Shown here piece by piece: positions 25,700-33,787 of a stretch of 64,000 nucleotides of DNA. The stretch is from assembly GCF_008370045.1 (NCBI RefSeq), contig NZ_VOBN01000010.1, positions 124,001 through 188,000 on the forward strand, written 5' to 3'. The notes beneath the pieces were generated by a model. The model worked only from the letters and a program-made list of their open reading frames with translations. It was not told where the DNA came from and made no database searches. Numbering within the stretch: position 1 is the first letter of the stretch; every line of letters starts with the position of its first letter. Origin of the DNA: Pseudomonas sp. ANT_J12. GTDB taxonomy: Bacteria > Pseudomonadota > Gammaproteobacteria > Pseudomonadales > Pseudomonadaceae. A program made the translations under genes and the position numbers.

Positions 25700-26431
25700 C
25701 TACTGCCCCACCGCCAACCCCGCCCGAATCGCCGCCAACGCCGCCTGGTAATACGCCTTGCCCTCATCCGACTCGGCAAAGGTCGCAAACTCTTCCAGTT
25801 CGTTATCCGACAAGTCGCGATAGACGTAGAGCAGCGTGTTGTTCAGATCGGCGCCGATCTGATCCATCAGCCGCTGGCGCTGACCATTCAACATCCCGGG
25901 GGCCTGACCGCCGCCGAGCAGGCCCGGGATCATCGAGCTCAAGCTGTCCGCCGCGACCCCGGCAATCGCCAGGGTGACTTCGGCACCGGCCTCGCGGGCG
26001 GGCAGGGCCTGGGCCAGGTGGCCGATGATCAGCAGGCGCGTGTCACTGGCCTCAATCTTGGGCAAGCCCTTGGCGTTTTTCGCCAGTTGATCGCGTCGGG
26101 TCGCCAGCAACTCGGCGGCGACGACCTTCTTGCCCAGCGGGGTCTGGAAAAACGCCAGGGCCGGTTTCGGGTCGGCGAGGGTCTTGCGCAGTTGCGCTTC
26201 GGCGCGCTGGTCCATGGCCTGGGGGGCGAAGCGCTGGTTGCTGTTGTTGACCAACGCTTGGAAGACGGCGGGCGGCAGGCTGTTCTGGTAGCGCTGCTGG
26301 GCGGCCGAGAGGGCGTCGTTAAAATGCGCACGTTGGTCTGGCCAACCGGCGACCTTGTACAACTGGTCGTGGCCGTCTGCCCAGGCGGGCAAAACACAGA
26401 GCATCAACAGTGAAAAAAGCAAACGGCGCAT
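25700..26431 (-). CDS. DUF2059 domain periplasmic protein
   Basis: This 243-residue secreted protein has a signal peptide (MRRLLFSLLMLCVLPAWA, cleavage about residue 18). The C-terminal DUF2059 region is helical (LMDQIGADLNNTLLYVYRDLSDNELEEFATFAESDEGKAYYQAALAAI). The function of the domain is not known. The start at 26431 fits the signal peptide; the frame continues upstream without a start signal and overlaps the next gene's promoter. Confidence 0.8.
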   Translation of the reverse strand: MRRLLFSLLMLCVLPAWADGHDQLYKVAGWPDQRAHFNDALSAAQQRYQNSLPPAVFQALVNNSNQRFAPQAMDQRAEAQLRKTLADPKPALAFFQTPLGKKVVAAELLATRRDQLAKNAKGLPKIEASDTRLLIIGHLAQALPAREAGAEVTLAIAGVAADSLSSMIPGLLGGGQAPGMLNGQRQRLMDQIGADLNNTLLYVYRDLSDNELEEFATFAESDEGKAYYQAALAAIRAGLAVGQ

Positions 26432-26539
26432 AGGGACTCCTGTCGGCAGGCGACTATTCTCCGTGCGGTACAGGAACTTGTCGAGAATTCGTATCAGCCC
26501 GCCGCGCGGCTCTGTCGGATTTGCAGGCACAGGAATACT

Positions 26540-27172
26540 ATGCGCGCCATGCAAATACCCTCTGATCACCCGCTGCTGTTACGTATCGTCGACGACCTGG
26601 CCGAACGGGGCTGGTCGCAGCAGAATATTTTCCTGCCTCTGGATCTGACCCGAGCGTTGGCGGCTGAGTGCCGTAAACGTGCGGCCGAAGGTGAACTGGC
26701 CCCGGCGGCGGTGGGGCGCGGACCGACGTCGGAGATTCGCGAAGGAATCCGTGGTGATCACATCCAGTGGCTCGAACCCGGCGAGACAGAGGCCTGCGAC
26801 AGTTATCTGAGCTTGATGGACAGCCTGCGCGAGGCGATGAATCGTGGCCTGTTCCTCGGCCTGGAAGATTTCGAAAGCCATTTCGCCCTGTACCCGCCCG
26901 GCGCGTTCTACCTCAAGCACGTGGACCGTTTTCGCGACGATGACCGGCGCATGGTCTCGGCGGTGATCTACCTCAACGATGCCTGGCTGCCGGAACACGG
27001 CGGCGAACTGCGCATGTACCTGGACGGTGGCATTGAACACAATGTGGTGCCCACCGGCGGCTGCCTGGTGGTGTTCCTGTCGGGCGAGGTGCCCCACGAA
27101 GTCCTGCCCGCGACCCGGGATCGCCTGTCATTGACCGGTTGGTTCCGCCGTCGCGGTAACGAGCCGTTCTGA
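26540..27172 (+). CDS. 2-oxoglutarate/Fe(II) prolyl-hydroxylase-like dioxygenase (PPHD type)
   Basis: This 210-residue dioxygenase has the facial triad H127-x-D129 (YLKHVDRF) and H186 (VPHEVLP), with a downstream arginine (R193 or R195, ATRDRLSL) to bind 2-oxoglutarate. It matches the Pseudomonas PPHD enzyme known to hydroxylate a proline of elongation factor Tu. PAO1 has such a gene in the same neighbourhood, as I recall. ATG 26540 has AGGAA just upstream; ATG 26549 is an alternative start. It ends 2 bases before the DUF523 gene, so they form an operon. Confidence 0.85.
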   Translation: MRAMQIPSDHPLLLRIVDDLAERGWSQQNIFLPLDLTRALAAECRKRAAEGELAPAAVGRGPTSEIREGIRGDHIQWLEPGETEACDSYLSLMDSLREAMNRGLFLGLEDFESHFALYPPGAFYLKHVDRFRDDDRRMVSAVIYLNDAWLPEHGGELRMYLDGGIEHNVVPTGGCLVVFLSGEVPHEVLPATRDRLSLTGWFRRRGNEPF

Positions 27173-27174
27173 TC

Positions 27175-27657
27175 ATGCAAAAAATTCTGGTAAGCCGCTG
27201 CCTGCTGGGCCATCGCGTGCGTTACGACGGCGGGGCGAGTGGGCCGTTTGATCTATTGGACCAATGGATCGCCGAGGGCCGGGTGGTGCCGTTGTGCCCG
27301 GAAGTGGCCGGAGGGTTGCCGACACCGAGGGCGGCGGCAGAGATTCCGGGTGGGCAGGGTGGTGAGGTGCTGGATGGGCATGCGTCGGTGATGACCACTG
27401 AAGGTGAAGACGTCAGTGCCGAGTTTCTGTCGGGGGCTTATCAAGCGCTGGAGTTGGTGCAAAAGCACGGCATCCGGATTGCGGTGTTGAAGGCCAACAG
27501 TCCGTCTTGCGGGAATTTGCTGACCTATGACGGGACTTTCAGCGGCGTGAAAGTCAGTGGCGAAGGGGTGACGGCGGCATTGCTCAAGCGCCATGGCGTT
27601 CAAGTGTTCAGCGAACTGGAATTGGCCGAAGCCGCCGCTTTGCTCACACAAGACTGA
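27175..27657 (+). CDS. DUF523 protein, TudS-like [4Fe-4S] thiouracil desulfidase family
   Basis: This 160-residue protein has the three family cysteines: C9 (SRCLLGHRVRYDG), C41 (PLCPEVAGGLPTPR) and C112 (NSPSCG). In characterised TudS proteins these hold a [4Fe-4S] cluster that removes sulfur from thiouracil. This member is a single DUF523 domain of typical length. Activity on a given thiolated base is inferred. It is co-transcribed with the PPHD-like gene. Confidence 0.8.
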   Translation: MQKILVSRCLLGHRVRYDGGASGPFDLLDQWIAEGRVVPLCPEVAGGLPTPRAAAEIPGGQGGEVLDGHASVMTTEGEDVSAEFLSGAYQALELVQKHGIRIAVLKANSPSCGNLLTYDGTFSGVKVSGEGVTAALLKRHGVQVFSELELAEAAALLTQD

Positions 27658-27692
27658 CGACTTAGACCAACCTTTAAGGGGCGAGCCTGAAA

Positions 27693-28280
27693 TCAGGGCT
27701 TGGCCTCGACACTCGTATCCGCCCCAAACCACTTCTGCGTCAACGCCTCCAGCCGACCATCCGCCTTGATCCGCTGCAACGCGTTATCGAGGCTGGCGTG
27801 GAATGCCGGGTTACCTTTCTGGAACGGAATCGCCAGGCTCACCGGCTCGCTGGCTTTCGGCACCGCTTCCTTCAACGTCTGCACCAGCAACATCGACTGT
27901 GGCTGCTCTTCTTTCTGCGCGATCAATTGCGCATCGGTGTGGCTGTAAGGCGCGCTGAAGTCGAAACGATCCTTCAGATCCGCGGTCATTGCTATGTGGT
28001 TGATGGCGACGTCGTACTTGCCGGTTTCAACACCTGGCAGCAGATCGGCGGCATCGGTCACGACGAAGTCGGCGCGCACATCCAGTTCATTGGCCAGCAG
28101 CTGACCCAACTCGACTTCGAACCCGGTCAGTTTGCCGTCGTCCTTGAAATTGAATGGCGGTGTATTAGCCTCAAGAGCAATGCGCAATTCGCCACGGTCG
28201 AATACATCGTCAATCAGTTCGGCATGAGCCAAAGGGCTCAAAAGGGGTAGCAGGCAGATCAGGCCAGGCAAGAAACGCAT
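27693..28280 (-). CDS. Short periplasmic amino-acid-type solute-binding protein
   Basis: This 195-residue protein has a signal peptide (MRFLPGLICLLPLLSPLAHA). It matches the start of family 3 solute-binding proteins (RGELRIALEANTPPFNFKDDGKLTGFEVELGQLLA and YDVAINHIAMTADLKDRFDFSAPYSH) and their end (LDNALQRIKADGRLEALTQKWFG). Usual members are about 250-270 residues; here part of lobe 2 between about residues 125 and 155 is shortened. No permease or ATPase lies beside it. AGGAG lies 5 bases before ATG 28280; a GTG two codons earlier directly abuts that site and is unlikely. Confidence 0.75.
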   Translation of the reverse strand: MRFLPGLICLLPLLSPLAHAELIDDVFDRGELRIALEANTPPFNFKDDGKLTGFEVELGQLLANELDVRADFVVTDAADLLPGVETGKYDVAINHIAMTADLKDRFDFSAPYSHTDAQLIAQKEEQPQSMLLVQTLKEAVPKASEPVSLAIPFQKGNPAFHASLDNALQRIKADGRLEALTQKWFGADTSVEAKP

Positions 28281-28416
28281 GGTCACTCCTTTGAATTCAT
28301 TATTGCGACGCTCTGATTCAGGCGCGCTTTGCTATGGTTGTCGAGTGCCTTCGACAACGAATGGCCGTGAAGTTAGATACGGTCACGCGGATTTTACGGA
28401 AAAACTGGAGAAGAGA

Positions 28417-28842
28417 ATGAAAACGTTTATGTCACGAGCAGCATTGGCTGGCCTGTTGATGGGTGTGTCGGTGCTCGCCAGCGCTGCTACCCCGGCCCCT
28501 AAAGGTGCGGAAGTGTCCATCGTTTCTCCTGAAGATGGTGGGACTGTCCAGAAAACCTTCAAGGTTAAATTCGCTGTCGAGAATGTTGCGCTGGCGCCTG
28601 CGGGCGATACCACCAAGAACACCGGCCACCACCATTTGCTGATCGATGCCAAGGATGTTGTGGCTGCAGGCGCAGTCATCCCGGCAGATGCCAATCACGT
28701 TCATTTTGGCAAGGCGCAAACCGAAACCGAGCTGACGCTGACACCTGGCAAGCACACCTTGCAGTTGGAATTAGGCGACAAGAACCATATGGCCTTCGAT
28801 CCGCCCATCGTGTCGAAAAAGATCACCGTCAATGTGAAATAA
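28417..28842 (+). CDS. DUF4399 domain periplasmic protein
   Basis: This 141-residue protein has a signal peptide (FMSRAALAGLLMGVSVLASA). A DUF4399 domain follows, with histidine-rich stretches TGHHHLLID and ADANHVHFGKAQTETEL and ends KHTLQLELGDKNHMAFDPP. The function is not established; the conserved histidines suggest metal binding. A ribosome binding site (GGAGAAGAG) precedes ATG 28417. The open frame upstream lacks a signal. Confidence 0.8.
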   Translation: MKTFMSRAALAGLLMGVSVLASAATPAPKGAEVSIVSPEDGGTVQKTFKVKFAVENVALAPAGDTTKNTGHHHLLIDAKDVVAAGAVIPADANHVHFGKAQTETELTLTPGKHTLQLELGDKNHMAFDPPIVSKKITVNVK

Positions 28843-28878
28843 AAAAAGGGAGCCCCTTTTGGGGGCTCCCTTTTTTTA
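28841..28878 (+). terminator. Rho-independent terminator after DUF4399 gene
   Basis: A long perfect stem (AAAAAAAGGGAGCCCC pairing with GGGGCTCCCTTTTTTT) begins within the stop codon. Its symmetric A/T tails could also stop serA transcripts from the other side. Confidence 0.9.
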
Positions 28879-28879
28879 T

Positions 28880-28958
28880 AGCTGCAAGCTTCAAGCTATA
28901 AGCCTCAAGTCAAAGCAAAAGCGAACTCAACTTGCCGCTTGAAGCTTGCCGCTTGCCA
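28880..28958. repeat. Imperfect inverted repeat, family D
   Basis: It is made of AGCTGCAAGCTTCAAGC-like words and reverse complements, between the terminator and the serA stop codon. Confidence 0.6.
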
Positions 28959-28963
28959 CTGTC

Positions 28964-30193
28964 TTAGAACAAGACCCGGCAACGAATGGTGCCGTTGATG
29001 TGCTGCAGTTTCTCCTGGGCGATTTCCGAGTAATCGGCATCGACGTCGATCACGACGTAGCCGACTTTCTCGTTGGTCTGCAGGAACTGACCGGAAATGT
29101 TGATACCGTTTTCGGCGAAGACCTTGTTGATCTCGCTCATCACACCCGGGATGTTCTCGTGGATGTGCAGCAAACGGTGCTTGCCAGGGTGAGCCGGCAG
29201 GGCCACTTCCGGGAAGTTTACCGACGATACGGACGTGCCGTTGTCGCTGTACTTGACCAGTTTTTCCGCCACTTCCAGACCGATGTTGGCTTGCGCTTCA
29301 GCGGTGGAACCACCGATGTGCGGGGTCAGTATCACGTTGTCCAGGCCACGCAGCGGGCTTTCGAACTCTTCGTCGTTGGAGCGCGGCTCCACCGGGAACA
29401 CGTCGATGGCCGCGCCGATCAGGTGCTTGTCCTTGATCGCGTCTGCCAGGGCTTGCAACTCAACCACAGTGCCGCGCGCGGCGTTGATCAGGATGCCGCC
29501 CTTCTTGATGGCGCGGATTTCCTTCTCGCCGATCATCCACTGGGTGGCGGCGGTTTCCGGAACGTGCAGGGTGACGATGTCGGACATGGCCAGCAGGTCG
29601 GTCAGTTTGCCGACCTGAGTCGCGTTGCCCAACGGCAGCTTGGTCACGGTGTCGTAGAAGAACACCTGCATGCCCAGGCCTTCAGCCAGGACCGACAGCT
29701 GAGTACCGATCGAGCCGTAACCGACGATGCCGAGCTTCTTGCCGCGAATCTCGAAGGAGTTGGCCGCGCTCTTGATCCAGCCGCCACGGTGGCAGGAAGC
29801 GTTCTTCTCAGGGATGCCGCGCAGCAACAGGATCGCTTCGGCCAGCACCAGCTCGGCCACGGAGCGGGTGTTGGAATACGGCGCGTTGAACACGGCGATA
29901 CCGCGTTCGCGGGCAGCGTTCAGGTCAACCTGGTTGGTGCCGATGCAGAAACAGCCGACAGCGACCAGCTTCTTCGCGTGATCGAAGATCTCTTCGGTCA
30001 GTTGAGTGCGGGAGCGAATGCCGATGAAGTGCGCATCAGCGATCTTTTCCTTCAACTGGGCTTCCGGCAGAGAACCGGTGAGGTACTCGATGCTGGTGTA
30101 GCCAGCCGACTTGAGAACGTCGACAGCCGATTGGTGGACGCCTTCGAGAAGAAGGAACTTGATCTTGCTCTTATCGAGAGAAGTCTTGCTCAT
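28964..30193 (-). CDS. serA: D-3-phosphoglycerate dehydrogenase SerA
   Basis: This 409-residue dehydrogenase makes phosphohydroxypyruvate, the first step of serine synthesis. The NAD-binding Rossmann motif is GIVGYGSIGTQ. Catalytic-region blocks include GRSVAEL-like NTRSVAELVLAEAILLLRG and TPHIGGSTAEAQANIG. A C-terminal ACT domain (about 335-409, HIHENIPGVMSEINKVFAENGIN) is expected to bind serine for feedback control. The start at 30193 fits the family. Related enzymes also reduce 2-oxoglutarate to D-2-hydroxyglutarate, which explains the divergent neighbour. Confidence 0.95.
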   Translation of the reverse strand: MSKTSLDKSKIKFLLLEGVHQSAVDVLKSAGYTSIEYLTGSLPEAQLKEKIADAHFIGIRSRTQLTEEIFDHAKKLVAVGCFCIGTNQVDLNAARERGIAVFNAPYSNTRSVAELVLAEAILLLRGIPEKNASCHRGGWIKSAANSFEIRGKKLGIVGYGSIGTQLSVLAEGLGMQVFFYDTVTKLPLGNATQVGKLTDLLAMSDIVTLHVPETAATQWMIGEKEIRAIKKGGILINAARGTVVELQALADAIKDKHLIGAAIDVFPVEPRSNDEEFESPLRGLDNVILTPHIGGSTAEAQANIGLEVAEKLVKYSDNGTSVSSVNFPEVALPAHPGKHRLLHIHENIPGVMSEINKVFAENGINISGQFLQTNEKVGYVVIDVDADYSEIAQEKLQHINGTIRCRVLF

Positions 30194-30397
30194 CTGCGTA
30201 AACCTGTATCCCGGAGAAAAATGGCAGGAAATGGTCAACAGATGCTGACCCGGACGGCAACAATGCCATCACCGCAGAATAGCCGTTGGGCACTACCCTG
30301 CGGGGTCGGTATGCTAGCATACGCACCCCGCTAAACACTCATTCCTGCGACGTGAAGCGTTCTCAGGATGACCATGAATTGTTCGAGAGTTCTGTCG

Positions 30398-31792
30398 ATG
30401 ACCAATCCTGCCCTGATTGAAGAGCTGAAGACCCTGGTTGAGCCTGGCAAGGTCCTGACCGATGCCGACTCCCTCAATGCTTATGGCAAGGATTGGACCA
30501 AGCATTTCGCCCCGGCCCCGACGGCCATCGTGTTTCCCAAGACCACCGAACAAGTCCAGGCCATTGTGCGCTGGGCTAATGAGCACAAAGTGGCGCTGGT
30601 ACCGTCCGGCGGTCGCACCGGGCTTTCCGCTGCTGCGGTGGCCGCGAATGGCGAAGTGGTCGTCTCGTTCGATTACATGAACCAGATCCTCGACGTGAAC
30701 CTCACCGACCGCACCGCCGTTTGTCAGCCAGGCGTGGTCACCGAGCATCTGCAGAACGTCGCTGAAGAAAAAGGCCTGTACTACCCGGTGGATTTCGCGT
30801 CCGCAGGTTCGAGCCAGATTGGCGGCAATATCGGCACCAATGCCGGCGGGATCAAGGTGATTCGCTATGGCATGACCCGTAACTGGGTGGCTGGCATGAA
30901 AGTCGTCACCGGCAAGGGCGATCTGTTGGAGCTGAACCGCGACCTGATCAAGAACGCCACCGGCTACGACCTGCGTCAGTTGTTCATCGGCGCTGAAGGC
31001 ACCCTCGGTTTCGTGGTCGAAGCGACCATGCGCCTGGACCGGGCGCCGAAAAACCTCACCGCCATGGTCCTCGGCACCGCCGATTTCGACTCGATCATGC
31101 CGGTATTGCATGCGTTCCAGAGCAAACTCGACCTGACCGCGTTCGAATTCTTCTCCGACAAAGCCCTGGCCAAGGTCATGGGGCGCGGTGACGTGCCGGC
31201 GCCGTTCGAAACCGATTGCCCGTTCTACGCGTTGCTGGAATTCGAAGCGACCACCGAAGAAGTGGCCAACCACGCCCTGGAAACCTTCGAGCACTGCGTC
31301 GAGCAAGGCTGGGTGCTGGACGGTGTGATGAGCCAGAGCGAAACCCAGTTGCAGAACCTGTGGAAGCTGCGCGAGTACATCTCCGAGACCATCTCCCACT
31401 GGACGCCGTACAAGAACGACATCTCGGTTACCGTCTCGAAAGTCCCGGCGTTCCTGAAGGAAATCGACGCGATTGTCGGTGAACACTACCCGGACTTCGA
31501 AATCGTCTGGTTCGGCCACATCGGCGACGGCAACCTGCACTTGAACATCCTCAAGCCGGAAAACCTGAGCAAGGACGAGTTCTTTGCCAAGTGCGCGACC
31601 GTGAACAAGTGGGTGTTCGAAACCGTCGAGAAGTACAACGGCTCGATTTCCGCCGAACACGGCGTGGGCATGACCAAGCGCGACTACTTGACCTACAGCC
31701 GTTCCCCGGTTGAGATCGAGTACATGAAAGCCGTGAAAGCGGTGTTCGACCCGAACGGCATCATGAACCCGGGCAAAATTTTTGCTGTTTGA
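30398..31792 (+). CDS. FAD-linked oxidoreductase, probable D-2-hydroxyglutarate dehydrogenase
   Basis: This 464-residue VAO-type flavoprotein has an FAD-binding PCMH domain (TTEQVQAIVRWANEHKVALVPSGGRTGLSAAAV, GGNIGTNAGGIKVIRYGM). Its C-terminal domain ends HGVGMTKRDYL and FDPNGIMNPGKIF. It should oxidise D-2-hydroxyglutarate back to 2-oxoglutarate, a partnership with SerA shown in other Pseudomonas. It is head to head with serA. The start MTNPALIEELK at 30398 matches remembered homologues; an in-frame ATG at 30368 is possible. Confidence 0.85.
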   Translation: MTNPALIEELKTLVEPGKVLTDADSLNAYGKDWTKHFAPAPTAIVFPKTTEQVQAIVRWANEHKVALVPSGGRTGLSAAAVAANGEVVVSFDYMNQILDVNLTDRTAVCQPGVVTEHLQNVAEEKGLYYPVDFASAGSSQIGGNIGTNAGGIKVIRYGMTRNWVAGMKVVTGKGDLLELNRDLIKNATGYDLRQLFIGAEGTLGFVVEATMRLDRAPKNLTAMVLGTADFDSIMPVLHAFQSKLDLTAFEFFSDKALAKVMGRGDVPAPFETDCPFYALLEFEATTEEVANHALETFEHCVEQGWVLDGVMSQSETQLQNLWKLREYISETISHWTPYKNDISVTVSKVPAFLKEIDAIVGEHYPDFEIVWFGHIGDGNLHLNILKPENLSKDEFFAKCATVNKWVFETVEKYNGSISAEHGVGMTKRDYLTYSRSPVEIEYMKAVKAVFDPNGIMNPGKIFAV

Positions 31793-31813
31793 ATCAACGA
31801 GCAGGAGTCGGTA

Positions 31814-32479
31814 ATGAGCTATCAGCACCAGTATGTCGACGGTACGCGTATTCACTTCCCGCTGGGGAAAGTGGTGTGCATCGGCCGTAACTATGCCGAA
31901 CACGCCAAGGAACTGGACAACCCGGTGCCTACCGAGCCGCTGCTGTTCATCAAGCCGGGCAGTTGCGTGGTGCCGCTGGAAGGCGGTTTTGCCATTCCGA
32001 CCGAGCGCGGTTCGGTGCACTACGAAGCGGAAATCGCCGTGTTGATCGGCAAGCCGCTGTCGACCAAACCGAGCCGTGAAGAAGTGCTCGACGCCATCTC
32101 CGGTTTCGCCCCGGCCCTGGACCTGACCCTGCGCGACAAACAGGCCGAGCTGAAATCCAAGGGCCTGCCCTGGGAAATTGCCAAGTCCTTCGATGGCGCG
32201 GCGGTGCTTGCCCCGTTCGTGTCCGCGGGCAGCTTCGCCGACCTGACCGACATCGGCATCCGCCTGACCATCAATGGCGAAGTGCGCCAGGATGGCAACA
32301 GCAAGGACATGCTCAACCCGATCGTGCCGATGATCCAGTACATGGCCGGCTGCTTCTCGCTGCAGGCCGGCGACGTGATCCTCACCGGTACGCCGGTGGG
32401 GGTCGGCCCGCTGAATGTCGGTGACGAACTGGTGCTGGAATTGCCGGGTGTCAGCAGCTTCAACAGCAGCGTTCGCTGA
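31814..32479 (+). CDS. Fumarylacetoacetate hydrolase (FAH)-family protein
   Basis: This 221-residue single-domain FAH enzyme has blocks GKVVCIGRNYAEHAKEL, metal ligands in YEAEIAVLIG, and TGTPVGVGPLNVGDELVLEL. Relatives act as acylpyruvases, oxaloacetate decarboxylases or oxaloacetate tautomerases. It starts 21 bases after the FAD enzyme gene with CAGGAG upstream, so they share an operon. That link to 2-oxoacid clean-up suggests an oxaloacetate- or acylpyruvate-directed repair role, which is inferred. Confidence 0.85.
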   Translation: MSYQHQYVDGTRIHFPLGKVVCIGRNYAEHAKELDNPVPTEPLLFIKPGSCVVPLEGGFAIPTERGSVHYEAEIAVLIGKPLSTKPSREEVLDAISGFAPALDLTLRDKQAELKSKGLPWEIAKSFDGAAVLAPFVSAGSFADLTDIGIRLTINGEVRQDGNSKDMLNPIVPMIQYMAGCFSLQAGDVILTGTPVGVGPLNVGDELVLELPGVSSFNSSVR

Positions 32480-32488
32480 TCTACGCAT

Positions 32489-32598
32489 GATCGTTCCCAC
32501 GCTCTGCGTGGGAATGCATCCCGTGATGCTCCGCGTCACATTCGAAGCGGACGCGGAGCGTCCATGGCGGCATTCCCGCGCAGTGCGAGGGAACGATC
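32489..32598. repeat. REPIN-like inverted repeat, family A
   Basis: Inverted GATCGTTCCCACGCTC units lie directly after the FAH-family gene. The remaining 130 bases before the next gene contain no feature I can support. Confidence 0.8.
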
Positions 32599-32727
32599 AG
32601 GCGCAGGGCTTTCCCGCCATTTCCCGTTTTTTTCACATCCCTTCTGGATAATTCCTCGGTTCCTGGCGTCTGAGCCTGCCCGATTGTGCTATTACCTTTA
32701 GCCTGAATTTCTGGAACGCATCCCCTG

Positions 32728-33657
32728 ATGGCCACACCACCGCTCCCGACCCTGCCAACTCCTCGTCGTCCACGATTCCTCATGCGCTGGTATTACTGGT
32801 TGTTGCTGGCCGTTGCAGCGGGTTATGGCCTGGCGTTTGCGATGCATTGGGACGACCGCGGTGCGCTTTGGCTGATGGAGCGTTTTGAAAGCCCGGCCGA
32901 GCGCCAACAGAGTGTCTGGCTCCCGGATTACCGGGCGGTGATCGACGCCAAACTGCTGCCGGGCATGGAAAAGGACGAAGCCTCGGACCTGTCCTACGAC
33001 CCGCAGACCAAAACCCTGTTCTCGGTGATGGGCAAGAACCCGTTCCTGGTCGAACTGACCCTGCAGGGCGATGTGCTGCGCAAGATGCCACTGGTGGGCT
33101 GGACCAATCCGGAAGGCGTGACGACCATGGGCAATGGCTTGATCGCCATTACCGATGAGCGCGAGCACATGTTGTCGATCATCAAGGTCGATGCCAACAC
33201 CCGCGAATTGCATCGCGAAGACTTCCCGAAATACGACCTGGGCCCGTCGAAAGACCAGAACAAGGCGTTCGAAGCCATCGTCTGGGACCCGCGCAATCAG
33301 CAACTGTTGCTGGGCGAAGAGCGCCCGCCGCAGCTGTTCAGCTGGAAAAGCGACGGCAGCCAGACCCTCACCGGCGATAAACAGAAACTGGCCAGCAACG
33401 AACTGGATATCCGCAACCTGTCGGCCCTGGCCATTGACCCGCGCACCGGCCATACGCTGGCGCTGTCCGCCGACTCGCACCTGCTGCTGGAGCTGGACGA
33501 GAAGGGCGAGCAGGTCAGCTTCATGACTCTGCTCGGCGGCTTCAACGGTCTGAAAAAGACCATCCCCCGCGCCGAAGGCGTAACCATGGACGAAGCGGGC
33601 ACGCTGTACATGGTCAGCGAGCCGAATCTGTTTTATCGCTTCGAAAAACAGAAATAG
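32728..33657 (+). CDS. SdiA-regulated (YjiK-like) membrane-anchored protein, copy 1
   Basis: This 309-residue protein has an N-terminal membrane segment (RWYYWLLLAVAAGYGLAFAM) and a beta-propeller-like outer domain. The repeated pattern is LSYDPQTKTLFSVMGKNPFLVELTLQGDVLRKMPLVG and ends ITLYMVSEPNLFYRF-like (AGTLYMVSEPNLFYRFEKQ). It belongs to the SdiA-regulated family of unknown function. The gene at 33788 is a paralogue in tandem, 130 bases downstream. Confidence 0.8.
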   Translation: MATPPLPTLPTPRRPRFLMRWYYWLLLAVAAGYGLAFAMHWDDRGALWLMERFESPAERQQSVWLPDYRAVIDAKLLPGMEKDEASDLSYDPQTKTLFSVMGKNPFLVELTLQGDVLRKMPLVGWTNPEGVTTMGNGLIAITDEREHMLSIIKVDANTRELHREDFPKYDLGPSKDQNKAFEAIVWDPRNQQLLLGEERPPQLFSWKSDGSQTLTGDKQKLASNELDIRNLSALAIDPRTGHTLALSADSHLLLELDEKGEQVSFMTLLGGFNGLKKTIPRAEGVTMDEAGTLYMVSEPNLFYRFEKQK

Positions 33658-33787
33658 CCTACAGATGCGGGGTGGCGCGCGGTCGCCGGTTAAGGTAAAC
33701 CTGCGGGGCCGCGGCCATAGGCCATTAAGTTTGGATTCAGTCAGCCGTGGTATTTCATCCGCCCGCCCTGATTTCGAGCTTGCCTGA

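Noticed and set aside
30314..32539. Very long minus-strand open frame (about 741 codons)
   Set aside because: It is antisense to the D-2-hydroxyglutarate dehydrogenase and FAH-family genes. It is low-complexity in R, H and Q and ends in repeat DNA, so it is a shadow frame.
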